Source: an uncultured Altererythrobacter sp.
GTDB taxonomy: Bacteria > Pseudomonadota > Alphaproteobacteria > Sphingomonadales > Sphingomonadaceae
DNA length: 7,243 nucleotides
Assembly: GCA_938009055.1 (NCBI GenBank)
Contig: CALLIO010000123.1
Location: forward strand, 1 to 7,243
Direction: 5' to 3'
The stretch's first letter is position 1. Each line of letters opens with the position of its first letter. Below are positions 1 to 6,168 of the stretch, piece after piece. Under the pieces are notes generated by a model, which ran no database searches, was not told the origin of the DNA, and saw only the letters and a list, made by a program, of their open reading frames with translations. The translations under genes were made by a program, and so were the position numbers.

Positions 1-111
1 GGGCGCAAAGATGTAGATGACGACGAGGATGTAGTATGGGTTGCGGGCCCATTCAAAAGTTGCCCAGGCAAAACCGGTCTTGCCGAGCGCGCCGCCGACC
101 CCTTCGTGCAC
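1..111 (-). CDS. Probable MFS transporter, UMF1/Atg22-like, N-terminal fragment
   Basis: This is the 5' end of a gene that leaves the window on the left; 37 codons are visible. The reading continues in the uvrC frame after the uvrC stop, and no ATG is available, so I place the start at the GTG whose codon occupies 109-111. The fragment has a short Gly-rich head and then FAWATFEWARNPYYILVVIYIF, read here as FAWATFEWARNPYYI followed by LVVIYIF. A tryptophan/aromatic-rich entry into a hydrophobic first membrane helix of this kind is what I recall at the start of UMF1-family major facilitator proteins, which are inner-membrane permeases related to yeast Atg22. The substrate cannot be told. Starting further upstream would need a rare codon such as CTG or ATA. 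The family call rests on this short motif only; another polytopic membrane protein is possible. Confidence 0.55.
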   Translation of the reverse strand, partial: MHEGVGGALGKTGFAWATFEWARNPYYILVVIYIFAP

Positions 112-139
112 GGATCCGCCCGCGCCTGCCGCCGCTGTG

Positions 140-168
140 CCTATTCGATTGTCTCTCCCTGCTGTCAG
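140..168 (-). promoter_or_regulatory. Weak candidate promoter for the leftward transporter gene
   Basis: On the minus strand a CTGACA hexamer (163-168) matches five of six bases of the -35 consensus. It is followed after 17 bases by AATAGG (140-145), a poor -10 element with three matching bases. It lies about 30 bases upstream of the proposed GTG start at 109-111 and inside the 99-base gap after uvrC. This would allow the transporter to be transcribed apart from uvrC. The evidence is only spacing and one good hexamer. Confidence 0.22.
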
Positions 169-210
169 CGTAGCATGCGGAGAGCGGGGACCAAACCCTA
201 AGCTTCTTCC

Positions 211-2190
211 CTAGTTCTGACCCGCATGGTAGAAATCCCAGATCGTCTGGGCCACGCCTTCGCTTACGCCCGGTGCGCGTTGGAGGTCTTCGAGCGCTGC
301 GGCGCGTACCTTACTCGCCGTGCCGAAATGCAGCAGCAGCGCGCGCTTCCTTGCCGGACCAATGCCGGGAATTTCGTCCAAGGGAGAGGCCGTGATCGAC
401 TTGCTGCGCTTGGCACGATGCGCGCCGATGGCATAGCGATGGACTTCATCGCGCAGGTTTTGCAGGTAGAACAGCACGGGTGAGTTGGTCGGCAACGTCT
501 TCTCGCGCCCATCGGGAAAGTGGAACACTTCGCGCCCCTCGCGCCCGTGATGCGGGCCCTTGGCAATCGCGATCAGCGGCACATCCTCAATCCCCATTTC
601 TGCAAGCTGGTCGCGCACCGTGCTCATCTGCCCCTTGCCGCCATCGAGCAGCACCAGATCGGGCCACACGGCCTTGTCGCCCTCTTTGCCCGAAGTCTCG
701 CGGTCAGGGTCTTCTTTCATCGCGCGCGCGAACCGGCGCTCCATCACCTCGCGCATCATGGCGTAATCATCATTGGTCTGAGCGCTCTTGATGTTGAATT
801 TGCGGTACTGGTTCTTGATGAAGCCTTCTGGCCCCGCGACCACCATTGCGCCCACGGCCTTGGCCCCTTGGATATGGCTGTTGTCGTAGATTTCGATGCG
901 CTGCGGCACCTCTTCCAGCTCGAGGAATTCGGCCATTTCGCGCATGGTTTTGGCTTTAGTGCCGCTTTCCGCCAAGCGCCGGTCGAGCGCTTCTGTGGCA
1001 TTGCGGCTGGCCTGTTCCATCAGCTTGCGCCGATCGCCGCGCTGCGGGATTGATAGCGCGACTTTCTTACCCCCGCCCTGCCTTTGCGCCAGCGCGCTGA
1101 GCGCATCGCAGATGAGGTCACTTTCAGGCAGTTCGCGATCAACCAGAATTGTTGGCGGCGGCGGCACTTCCTCGTAAAATTGCAGGATCACATCGGCCAG
1201 AATCTGTGGCTCCTCCACCCCCTTGGTGCGCGAGGGGAAGAAGGCACGATGCCCCCAGTTTTGCCCGCCGCGAATGAAGAAGCTTTGGATGCCGACTTGT
1301 CCGCCCTTGCTTGCCAGCGCGAAAACGTCCGCGTCCCCCACCCCGCTGGCGTTGATTGCTTGGCTGCCCTGGATGAAGGTCGCCGCACGTAGCCGGTCGC
1401 GCAGGATCGCGGCCGTTTCGAAGTCGAGTTCCTCGGCGGCCTTGGCCATTTGCTCCTCGAGATCGGCCTGCACTTTGGAGGATTTACCGGCGAGGAAATC
1501 CTTCGCTTGGGCCGTCAGCTGTGCGTAATCATCCTCGCTGATCCGGCCCACGCATGGCGCTGAACAGCGCTTGATCTGGTAGAGCAGGCAGGGCCGGTCG
1601 CGGCGGCTAAAAAAGCTGTCAGTGCAGGATCTTAGCAGGAAGAGTTTCTGCAACGCATTAATCGTGGTGTTGACGCTGCCCGCGCTTGCAAAGGGGCCAT
1701 AATAATTGCCCTTGGCCCGCCGCGCGCCGCGATGTTTCTGGATGCGCGGGTAGTCATGGTCAGAGCGCAGCAAGATAAAGGGGAAGCTCTTGTCATCGCG
1801 CAAATGCACATTGAACGGCGGGCGGTAGCGCTTGACCAATTGCGCTTCAAGCAGCAGCGCCTCTGCCTCTGAATTGGTGGTGACGATCTCCATCGAGCGG
1901 CATTGGCTGACCATCCGCTGCAGCCGCCCTGTCAGCTGCTGGACCTGCGTATAATTGGCGACGCGGTTCTTCAGGCTGCGCGCCTTGCCCACGTAGAGCA
2001 CATCACCGCGCGTATCGAGCATGCGGTAAACGCCGGGCACGGGCTTGAGGGTCTTAACCGTCGCGCGGATCGCCTCCACGCCCGCTTCGAGATTGGGCTG
2101 TGCCGAGGCAACGGTATAGGTCGCGCGCTCCTCGTTGAAGCGCTCTGCCCCTCTGGGATTATCGGGGGAACCGGATTTCATCTCAGCCAT
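211..2190 (-). CDS. uvrC: Excinuclease ABC subunit C (UvrC)
   Basis: UvrC is the dual-incision nuclease of nucleotide excision repair; it is recruited by UvrB to damaged DNA and cuts 3' and then 5' of the lesion. All expected parts are present in the 659 residues. An N-terminal GIY-YIG nuclease spans about 51-130, with GVY at 53-55, YVGK at 66-69, R76, E115 and N127 as likely catalytic residues. Four cysteines at 189, 201, 209 and 213 have the spacing reported for the UvrC iron-sulfur cluster. A UVR domain for UvrB contact lies at about 237-272. The RNase H-like nuclease shows YDNSH with D436, LLDGGKGQ with D516, and H584. Tandem helix-hairpin-helix motifs fill about 603-659. The 50-residue head before the GIY-YIG domain is longer than in the roughly 610-residue E. 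coli protein. The ATG at 2188-2190 has no clear ribosome binding site, so a later GTG start is possible. The gene appears intact. Confidence 0.98.
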   Translation of the reverse strand: MAEMKSGSPDNPRGAERFNEERATYTVASAQPNLEAGVEAIRATVKTLKPVPGVYRMLDTRGDVLYVGKARSLKNRVANYTQVQQLTGRLQRMVSQCRSMEIVTTNSEAEALLLEAQLVKRYRPPFNVHLRDDKSFPFILLRSDHDYPRIQKHRGARRAKGNYYGPFASAGSVNTTINALQKLFLLRSCTDSFFSRRDRPCLLYQIKRCSAPCVGRISEDDYAQLTAQAKDFLAGKSSKVQADLEEQMAKAAEELDFETAAILRDRLRAATFIQGSQAINASGVGDADVFALASKGGQVGIQSFFIRGGQNWGHRAFFPSRTKGVEEPQILADVILQFYEEVPPPPTILVDRELPESDLICDALSALAQRQGGGKKVALSIPQRGDRRKLMEQASRNATEALDRRLAESGTKAKTMREMAEFLELEEVPQRIEIYDNSHIQGAKAVGAMVVAGPEGFIKNQYRKFNIKSAQTNDDYAMMREVMERRFARAMKEDPDRETSGKEGDKAVWPDLVLLDGGKGQMSTVRDQLAEMGIEDVPLIAIAKGPHHGREGREVFHFPDGREKTLPTNSPVLFYLQNLRDEVHRYAIGAHRAKRSKSITASPLDEIPGIGPARKRALLLHFGTASKVRAAALEDLQRAPGVSEGVAQTIWDFYHAGQN

Positions 2191-2271
2191 AGCAAGAGGA
2201 GATAGGGCGAGATGGGGCCAAGATCAAAGGAGATGCCGTCGCCCTTCCCCGTTTACTCACGCCTCACCCGA

Positions 2272-5103
2272 TCAGAACAGCTTCCGGAACTGGATACCGA
2301 CATAACGCCCGGTCGGATCGAGCAGCGCGGGCTGGAAATTGGTCGGCGTATCGCCATTTTCATCCACCACCTTGCGCCGCGCGTTAAAGACATTGTCGGC
2401 CCGCAAAGACATGCGCAGGTTTTTGAAAACGCCTTCCTCTTTCTTCAGCACTTGCCCCAGATTGGTGAAGAGCCGGAGGTTGAAGCGGGTCAATTGGCCA
2501 AAGAACAGCGGGCTGGTTCCTATTGCTTCATTGCCGTTCACCCGTGCTTTGCCCGTCCGAAATCCTGACAGACGCATACCAAATCCACTGCGGAACACGC
2601 CTGCCTGCAATTGGGTGAAAAGCCGCGCAACACCCGTGCTGGATAAGGAATCGCCATCAAGCTGGTCGAGCAGCGGAATGCCTTGAGCGATCAGGACCTC
2701 GTTATCGAGCTGATAGCTGTGGCTGATATTGATGAAATAGCGCCCGCGCCCATCGCGCCCACCAAAACCCGGGCGACCACCGCCGCCGCGTCTTGCTCCG
2801 CCTTGCGCTGCCTGAGCTGGTGGGCCGCCCGGCTGCCCCCCTTGCTGACCGCCGCGCATTTGGGCGGGGTCCATGCTGCAAATACGGCTGCGAAACTGCT
2901 CAAGGCGTTGGGGATCAATCGTGCCATCTTCGGCCCGAACACGGCTGAGAATACGTTTGAAACGCTCGGCATCGAAATTGGGAATGATCGCGCTGGGATC
3001 CTGCCCGCTTTCCACAGCATCGACCAATCGGGTGAGCAGCGCCATGCCATCATCAGCGCACAACCGCTCGCGCATAGCCATGAATTGCGCGCGCTGTTCA
3101 GGCGAAGGTGGCCCTCTTCTGCCTTCGGGGCCGCCAGCACCCTGCGGACGGCCAGAACCTTGCGGACGACCAGCACCTTGCGGACGACCACCAGCTTGCG
3201 GCCGTGCACCGCCCCATGATCCGCGTGTGGTAAAGCCAAAAACCAAGCTCTTGCTGCGCGTTTGGGCGTAGGTCACAGCCCGCCGATCAAGACGAAGCAA
3301 AGTGCCATCCACATCGCGCGTTACCCGGTCGCCAAAGGCTGCTTCCGCCTCTGCTGTCAGCGCCGGAAAGCTGCCGGTCACATCATCAGAGCGATTGTTG
3401 ATATATTCCGCCGACAGCCGCGTATTGTTCCAAAAGGGCAGTTCCCAATTGGCGCTGAATTTCCAATCGCGCTGGGTCTCTGCCAGCAAAGCCGGATTGC
3501 CGCCGGATATAACCGTCGCCAGCACAGTCTCACCATTCACAAAATCGAAGACCGGCACATTAAGCGTCTCGACCAGCGGATTGCCCAAATTGGCGAGCGA
3601 TGGCGCGACTTCGGCGCGGATATAGGTGGCTTGCAAGTCAAGATTGTCAAAGGGCGACCAATTAAGCCCAAGGCTCCAATCATTGAGTGTGCCGAAATCG
3701 GAATAATGGTTGATCCCCGCCTGCCCGTTGAGCGTGAAACTGCCCAAAGTATCGAGGAAAAGCTCGCGGCTGCTGGTCAGCGGGATGACGACATTGATCC
3801 CCGCCTCCAGATCACCGCGGGTCAATTGCGTCTCAGTCCCTGACCGCGTGTCCGAACTGTCAATCCGGTCCCAATTGTAGCCAACGTCCAGAGTGGTCGA
3901 CAATTCGCCCGCCGGCAAATCAGCCAACGTGCCGCGCAGGGTCGATTTCGCGCCCGCCGCAATGCTCTGAGTCGATGCGCGGTCAAATCCAGCATTGGTG
4001 CTGAGTGCAATCGGCGCATCCAGCGCGATTAGTCCGAGCGCGGCTTCCTCCACCAAATCACCTGTTTCCGCGCGCCGGTCAATCTCGCTGATTGTATCGG
4101 TGATGCTGGCGTCAAATGTGGTGTTGAGCTGCCAACTGCCCAGCGGCCGCGTCCAGCTGCCCGCACTGGCGATTGAGTCCGTCGTCGTGCGAACTTCGAG
4201 CGGGTCGCCTGCGCCAAATGTGCGAAATTCGGACGTTAGGCCATCGGGCGCAACCAGTGTCACCGAATTGAGGCCCGAAAGGCTGCGCTGCTCCTCGCGC
4301 TCATAGGTCGTGTTGAGGCTGAGCGAAGTCCCGCTATCGATCAGCGTCTTGGCCCAATTGCCGCTTGCCTCAAAACTGAGATCATCGCTCACCAGACTGC
4401 GGAAAGGCGCTTGCGAAGGATCGCCAGTGACATTGGAAACCGAGCCGTCGGTCTGGATTATGTCACGCTCGTCCTCGGTAAGGGTGGTCCTGTCTTCCAC
4501 CTCGACATTGAGGTTGATCCGGTCGCCCTTGTTGATCGCGATATAGGTAAACTCGCCCTCGACCTTGCGAAAACCGCCCTCCGATGGCTGCTCGTACTCA
4601 GCTTCCACTTCGCGGGTCGCAAAATTGTCCTTGAGGATCAGATTGACCACGCGCCGATCGGGCGGAAAGCCGAATTTCTGCGCGACTTCCTCTGGCATGA
4701 CTTCGACTTTGACGATGGCTTCGGGCGGATAGCTGCGCAATTCGCGAAAGCTGCCGATGCGCACCCCATTGACGAGGAAGACCGGACGTCCGCCCCCGCC
4801 GCGCCCGCGCGAAGAAGTGGTCTGCGGCGAGATAATCTCAATCAGCTCGGCAATGGATGTTGCCCCGCTGGCCTCAATATCAGCCTCGTTAAGCTCGAGA
4901 ATCGGAGCCTGCTCAACATCAAGCTGACCGCGCAGCCGCTCTGCCTGAACGATGATTCCTTCGCCCGATGGGGCGGATTGAGCCTGGCTTTGATCCTGCG
5001 CAAATACAGGCGTCGACAAACCCGCGCCGAGGGCAATTGCTGCAACGCCAGCGCGCAACATGCGCGGTTTCAATGATGGAAATGGGGGAGATTGGGGGGT
5101 CAT
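2272..5103 (-). CDS. TonB-dependent receptor-like outer-membrane beta-barrel protein
   Basis: The product is 943 residues from the ATG at 5101-5103. I chose this start because it is followed by a good Sec signal peptide: a basic head ending KPRMLR, the hydrophobic stretch AGVAAIALGAGL, and a cleavage site after VFA at residue 35. An AAGAGAG-like binding site precedes it. The frame stays open to an ATG at 5274, but that extension is Cys/Arg-rich and puts the signal peptide inside the protein. Residues about 46-160 resemble a TonB receptor plug: EGIIVQAERLRG is TonB-box-like, then IAELIEIISPQ, a Gly-rich stretch, FLVNGVRIG, and PPEAIVKVEVMPEEVAQKFGF. The rest is rich in alternating amphipathic strands and ends in phenylalanine, as outer-membrane barrels do. 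An insert at about 630-787 has Gly/Pro/Arg-rich linkers around a probable helical segment with Cys682 and Cys742. The ligand is unknown, and no siderophore or sugar gene lies nearby. It may belong to a sphingomonad barrel family usually left as hypothetical. Confidence 0.8.
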   Translation of the reverse strand: MTPQSPPFPSLKPRMLRAGVAAIALGAGLSTPVFAQDQSQAQSAPSGEGIIVQAERLRGQLDVEQAPILELNEADIEASGATSIAELIEIISPQTTSSRGRGGGGRPVFLVNGVRIGSFRELRSYPPEAIVKVEVMPEEVAQKFGFPPDRRVVNLILKDNFATREVEAEYEQPSEGGFRKVEGEFTYIAINKGDRINLNVEVEDRTTLTEDERDIIQTDGSVSNVTGDPSQAPFRSLVSDDLSFEASGNWAKTLIDSGTSLSLNTTYEREEQRSLSGLNSVTLVAPDGLTSEFRTFGAGDPLEVRTTTDSIASAGSWTRPLGSWQLNTTFDASITDTISEIDRRAETGDLVEEAALGLIALDAPIALSTNAGFDRASTQSIAAGAKSTLRGTLADLPAGELSTTLDVGYNWDRIDSSDTRSGTETQLTRGDLEAGINVVIPLTSSRELFLDTLGSFTLNGQAGINHYSDFGTLNDWSLGLNWSPFDNLDLQATYIRAEVAPSLANLGNPLVETLNVPVFDFVNGETVLATVISGGNPALLAETQRDWKFSANWELPFWNNTRLSAEYINNRSDDVTGSFPALTAEAEAAFGDRVTRDVDGTLLRLDRRAVTYAQTRSKSLVFGFTTRGSWGGARPQAGGRPQGAGRPQGSGRPQGAGGPEGRRGPPSPEQRAQFMAMRERLCADDGMALLTRLVDAVESGQDPSAIIPNFDAERFKRILSRVRAEDGTIDPQRLEQFRSRICSMDPAQMRGGQQGGQPGGPPAQAAQGGARRGGGGRPGFGGRDGRGRYFINISHSYQLDNEVLIAQGIPLLDQLDGDSLSSTGVARLFTQLQAGVFRSGFGMRLSGFRTGKARVNGNEAIGTSPLFFGQLTRFNLRLFTNLGQVLKKEEGVFKNLRMSLRADNVFNARRKVVDENGDTPTNFQPALLDPTGRYVGIQFRKLF
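3134..3205 (-). repeat. 18-bp tandem repeat encoding a GRPQG(A/S) hexapeptide array
   Basis: Four consecutive 18-bp units lie at 3134-3151, 3152-3169, 3170-3187 and 3188-3205. On the plus strand the unit is ccagcaccttgcggacga. The second and third units differ at one position, the first differs from the third at two positions, and the fourth is more diverged. Because the unit length is a multiple of three, the repeat keeps frame in the receptor-like gene and encodes Gly-Arg-Pro-Gln-Gly-Ala/Ser repeats in the linker at about residues 633-657. Near-identity at DNA level, not only protein level, suggests recent slippage or duplication. Confidence 0.85.
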
Positions 5104-5183
5104 ACTCTCTTGCTTTTCACCAAAATGCTGCGCTGCACAAGCGCCAGTTTGTATCGCTTTGCACCGCCAAGTTACGCGCCCAC

Positions 5184-5203
5184 GCGTTGCAGGGACGCAA
5201 CGC
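5184..5203. promoter_or_regulatory. Perfect inverted repeat in the divergent promoter region, candidate operator
   Basis: The arms gcgttgc (5184-5190) and gcaacgc (5197-5203) are exact reverse complements separated by agggac. The element sits in the 198-base region between the divergent receptor-like gene and infA, about 80 bases upstream of the receptor start and 100 upstream of infA. This position and 13-bp half-site spacing suit a dimeric transcription factor. I do not recognise the motif as a known regulator site. It could also fold as a hairpin if transcribed. Confidence 0.4.
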
Positions 5204-5214
5204 TCGTCACAGGG

Positions 5215-5244
5215 TTGATACGCCCAAGGCTTTCTTTTTATCCC
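5215..5244 (+). promoter_or_regulatory. infA: Candidate infA promoter
   Basis: TTGATA (5215-5220) matches four of six bases of the -35 consensus, including the TTGA core. It is followed after 18 bases by TATCCC (5239-5244), a weak -10 element with TAT conserved. A pyrimidine/T-rich stretch lies between them. It ends about 57 bases before the infA start, which would put transcription start near 5250 and give a leader containing the inverted repeat at 5247-5268. Alphaproteobacterial -10 boxes are often degenerate, so this is only a candidate. Confidence 0.28.
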
Positions 5245-5246
5245 GC

Positions 5247-5268
5247 TCGCCGCTATTGCGCGCGGCGA
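5247..5268 (+). promoter_or_regulatory. GC-rich inverted repeat in the presumed infA leader
   Basis: TCGCCGC (5247-5253) and GCGGCGA (5262-5268) are perfect reverse complements around an 8-base loop, and could form a stable 7-bp stem in RNA. The element lies 22 bases upstream of the infA ribosome binding site and does not occlude it. It could stabilise the transcript 5' end, serve as a protein-binding site, or simply reflect local GC richness. Confidence 0.35.
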
Positions 5269-5290
5269 ACACACAGAAATTGCACTTACC

Positions 5291-5296
5291 TAAGGA
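5291..5296 (+). promoter_or_regulatory. infA: infA ribosome binding site
   Basis: TAAGGA lies five bases before the ATG at 5302-5304. It is the clearest Shine-Dalgarno sequence of the window. It fixes the infA start, because the same frame stays open upstream to 5092 with other possible starts. Confidence 0.75.
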
Positions 5297-5301
5297 TTTT
5301 C

Positions 5302-5577
5302 ATGGCTAAAGAAGAACTCCTCGAAATGCGCGGAAAAGTGGTCGAACTGCTTCCCAACGCGATGTTCCGGGTTGAACTTGAAAATGGCCATGAGGTGCTC
5401 GGGCACACGGCAGGCAAGATGCGCAAGAACCGCATTCGCGTGCTGGTCGGCGATGATGTTCTGTGCGAGCTGACACCTTACGATCTGACGAAAGCGCGGA
5501 TTACCTATCGTTTTATGCCCGGTCGCGGCGGCCCCGGCCAAAATCCGTCTCAGGGTCCCGGCCCCGCTCCGCAATAA
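5302..5577 (+). CDS. infA: Translation initiation factor IF-1
   Basis: IF-1 is an OB-fold protein that binds the A site of the 30S subunit and works with IF-2 and IF-3 in start-site selection. The 91-residue product begins MAKEELLEMRGKVVELLPNA and continues with FRVELENGHEVLGHTAGKMRK, NRIRVLVGDDV and ELTPYDLTKARITYRF, which is the whole canonical S1-like IF-1 domain at residues 1-71. The usual length is about 72, so residues 72-91 are an extra tail rich in glycine, proline and glutamine. I recall shorter tails of this type in other sphingomonads. The start is set by the TAAGGA site at 5291-5296 and the conserved N-terminus. The gene leads a compact rightward cluster, with maf 15 bases downstream, and is divergent from the receptor-like gene. 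Confidence 0.98.
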   Translation: MAKEELLEMRGKVVELLPNAMFRVELENGHEVLGHTAGKMRKNRIRVLVGDDVLCELTPYDLTKARITYRFMPGRGGPGQNPSQGPGPAPQ

Positions 5578-5592
5578 GCGCGTGGCTCTTGG

Positions 5593-6168
5593 ATGAGCAC
5601 ACCCAATCTTGTTCTGGCATCGGCCAGCCCGCGCCGGCGGGAGCTTTTGGCGCGTCTGGGCGTCGAGCCTGCAGCGATTGCCCCAGCTAACATTGACGAG
5701 ACACCGCTAAAGGGCGAGCTGCCGCGCGATTATGCCGTGCGGATTGCGCGCGAAAAGGCCTTAGCGGCGGCAAGCGACAATGCCCATGTTCTCGCAGGCG
5801 ATACAGTTGTCGCAGCTGGACGGCGCATTCTGCCCAAGGCTGAGGATGAAGCGACCGCGCGCCAATGCCTGAAATTGCTATCCGGTCGGCGGCACCGCGT
5901 GCTGTCCTCTGTCGCTGTGCTTGCCCCTGATGGGACCATGCGCGAACGGCTGAACGAGACCGTGGTGCGCTTCAAAGTTCTCTCTGCTGAAGAGATCCCC
6001 ACCTATCTCGCCAGCGGTGAATGGGAAGGCAAAGCGGGCGGTTATGCCATCCAAGGCGCGGCAGAAGGGCTGATCCAATGGATTCAGGGCAGCCATTCAG
6101 GCGTAATGGGTCTGCCGCTTTATGAAACGCGTGCGCTCTTGAAAGCATCAGGTTTCGCAATTGGCTAA
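5593..6168 (+). CDS. maf: Maf family nucleoside triphosphate pyrophosphatase
   Basis: Maf proteins hydrolyse non-canonical or excess nucleotides such as dTTP, UTP or modified NTPs to the monophosphate and pyrophosphate in the cytosol; they are linked to nucleotide-pool cleaning and division arrest. The 191 residues carry the signature motifs in order: LASASPRRRELL at 8-19 (phosphate-binding Ser/Arg), DETP at 35-38, AGDTVV at 68-73 with the presumed catalytic D70, ILPKAEDEATA at 79-89, SGRRHRVLS at 97-105, and GEWEGKAGGYAIQG at 142-155. Length is normal for the family. The exact substrate class (YhdE-like or YceF-like) cannot be settled from sequence alone. The ATG follows the infA stop by 15 bases with only a weak binding site, and the stop codon overlaps the next gene, suggesting translational coupling. 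Confidence 0.95.
   Translation: MSTPNLVLASASPRRRELLARLGVEPAAIAPANIDETPLKGELPRDYAVRIAREKALAAASDNAHVLAGDTVVAAGRRILPKAEDEATARQCLKLLSGRRHRVLSSVAVLAPDGTMRERLNETVVRFKVLSAEEIPTYLASGEWEGKAGGYAIQGAAEGLIQWIQGSHSGVMGLPLYETRALLKASGFAIG

Noticed and set aside
153..184. ctctcc/ggagag inverted repeat after uvrC as a terminator
   Set aside because: The stem is only 6 bp around a 20-base loop and no T-run follows on the minus strand.
520..1053. 177-codon plus-strand open frame within uvrC
   Set aside because: It lies wholly antisense to the conserved catalytic domain of UvrC and resembles no protein I know.
2191..2271. Terminator or promoter between the receptor-like gene and uvrC
   Set aside because: I found no convincing hairpin, T-tract or promoter hexamer pair in these 81 bases.
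2683..3271. Several overlapping open frames on both strands opposite the Gly/Arg-rich insert
   Set aside because: They come from the repetitive GC-rich codons of the receptor gene and show no family motif, signal peptide or binding site.
5104..5274. In-frame 57-residue N-terminal extension of the receptor-like protein
   Set aside because: It is Cys/Arg-rich, overlaps the divergent promoter region and would bury a clear signal peptide inside the protein; the ATG at 5101-5103 fits far better.
5092..5301. Upstream extension of infA in the same frame
   Set aside because: IF-1 begins with MAKEE in this family, and a good ribosome binding site lies just before the ATG at 5302.
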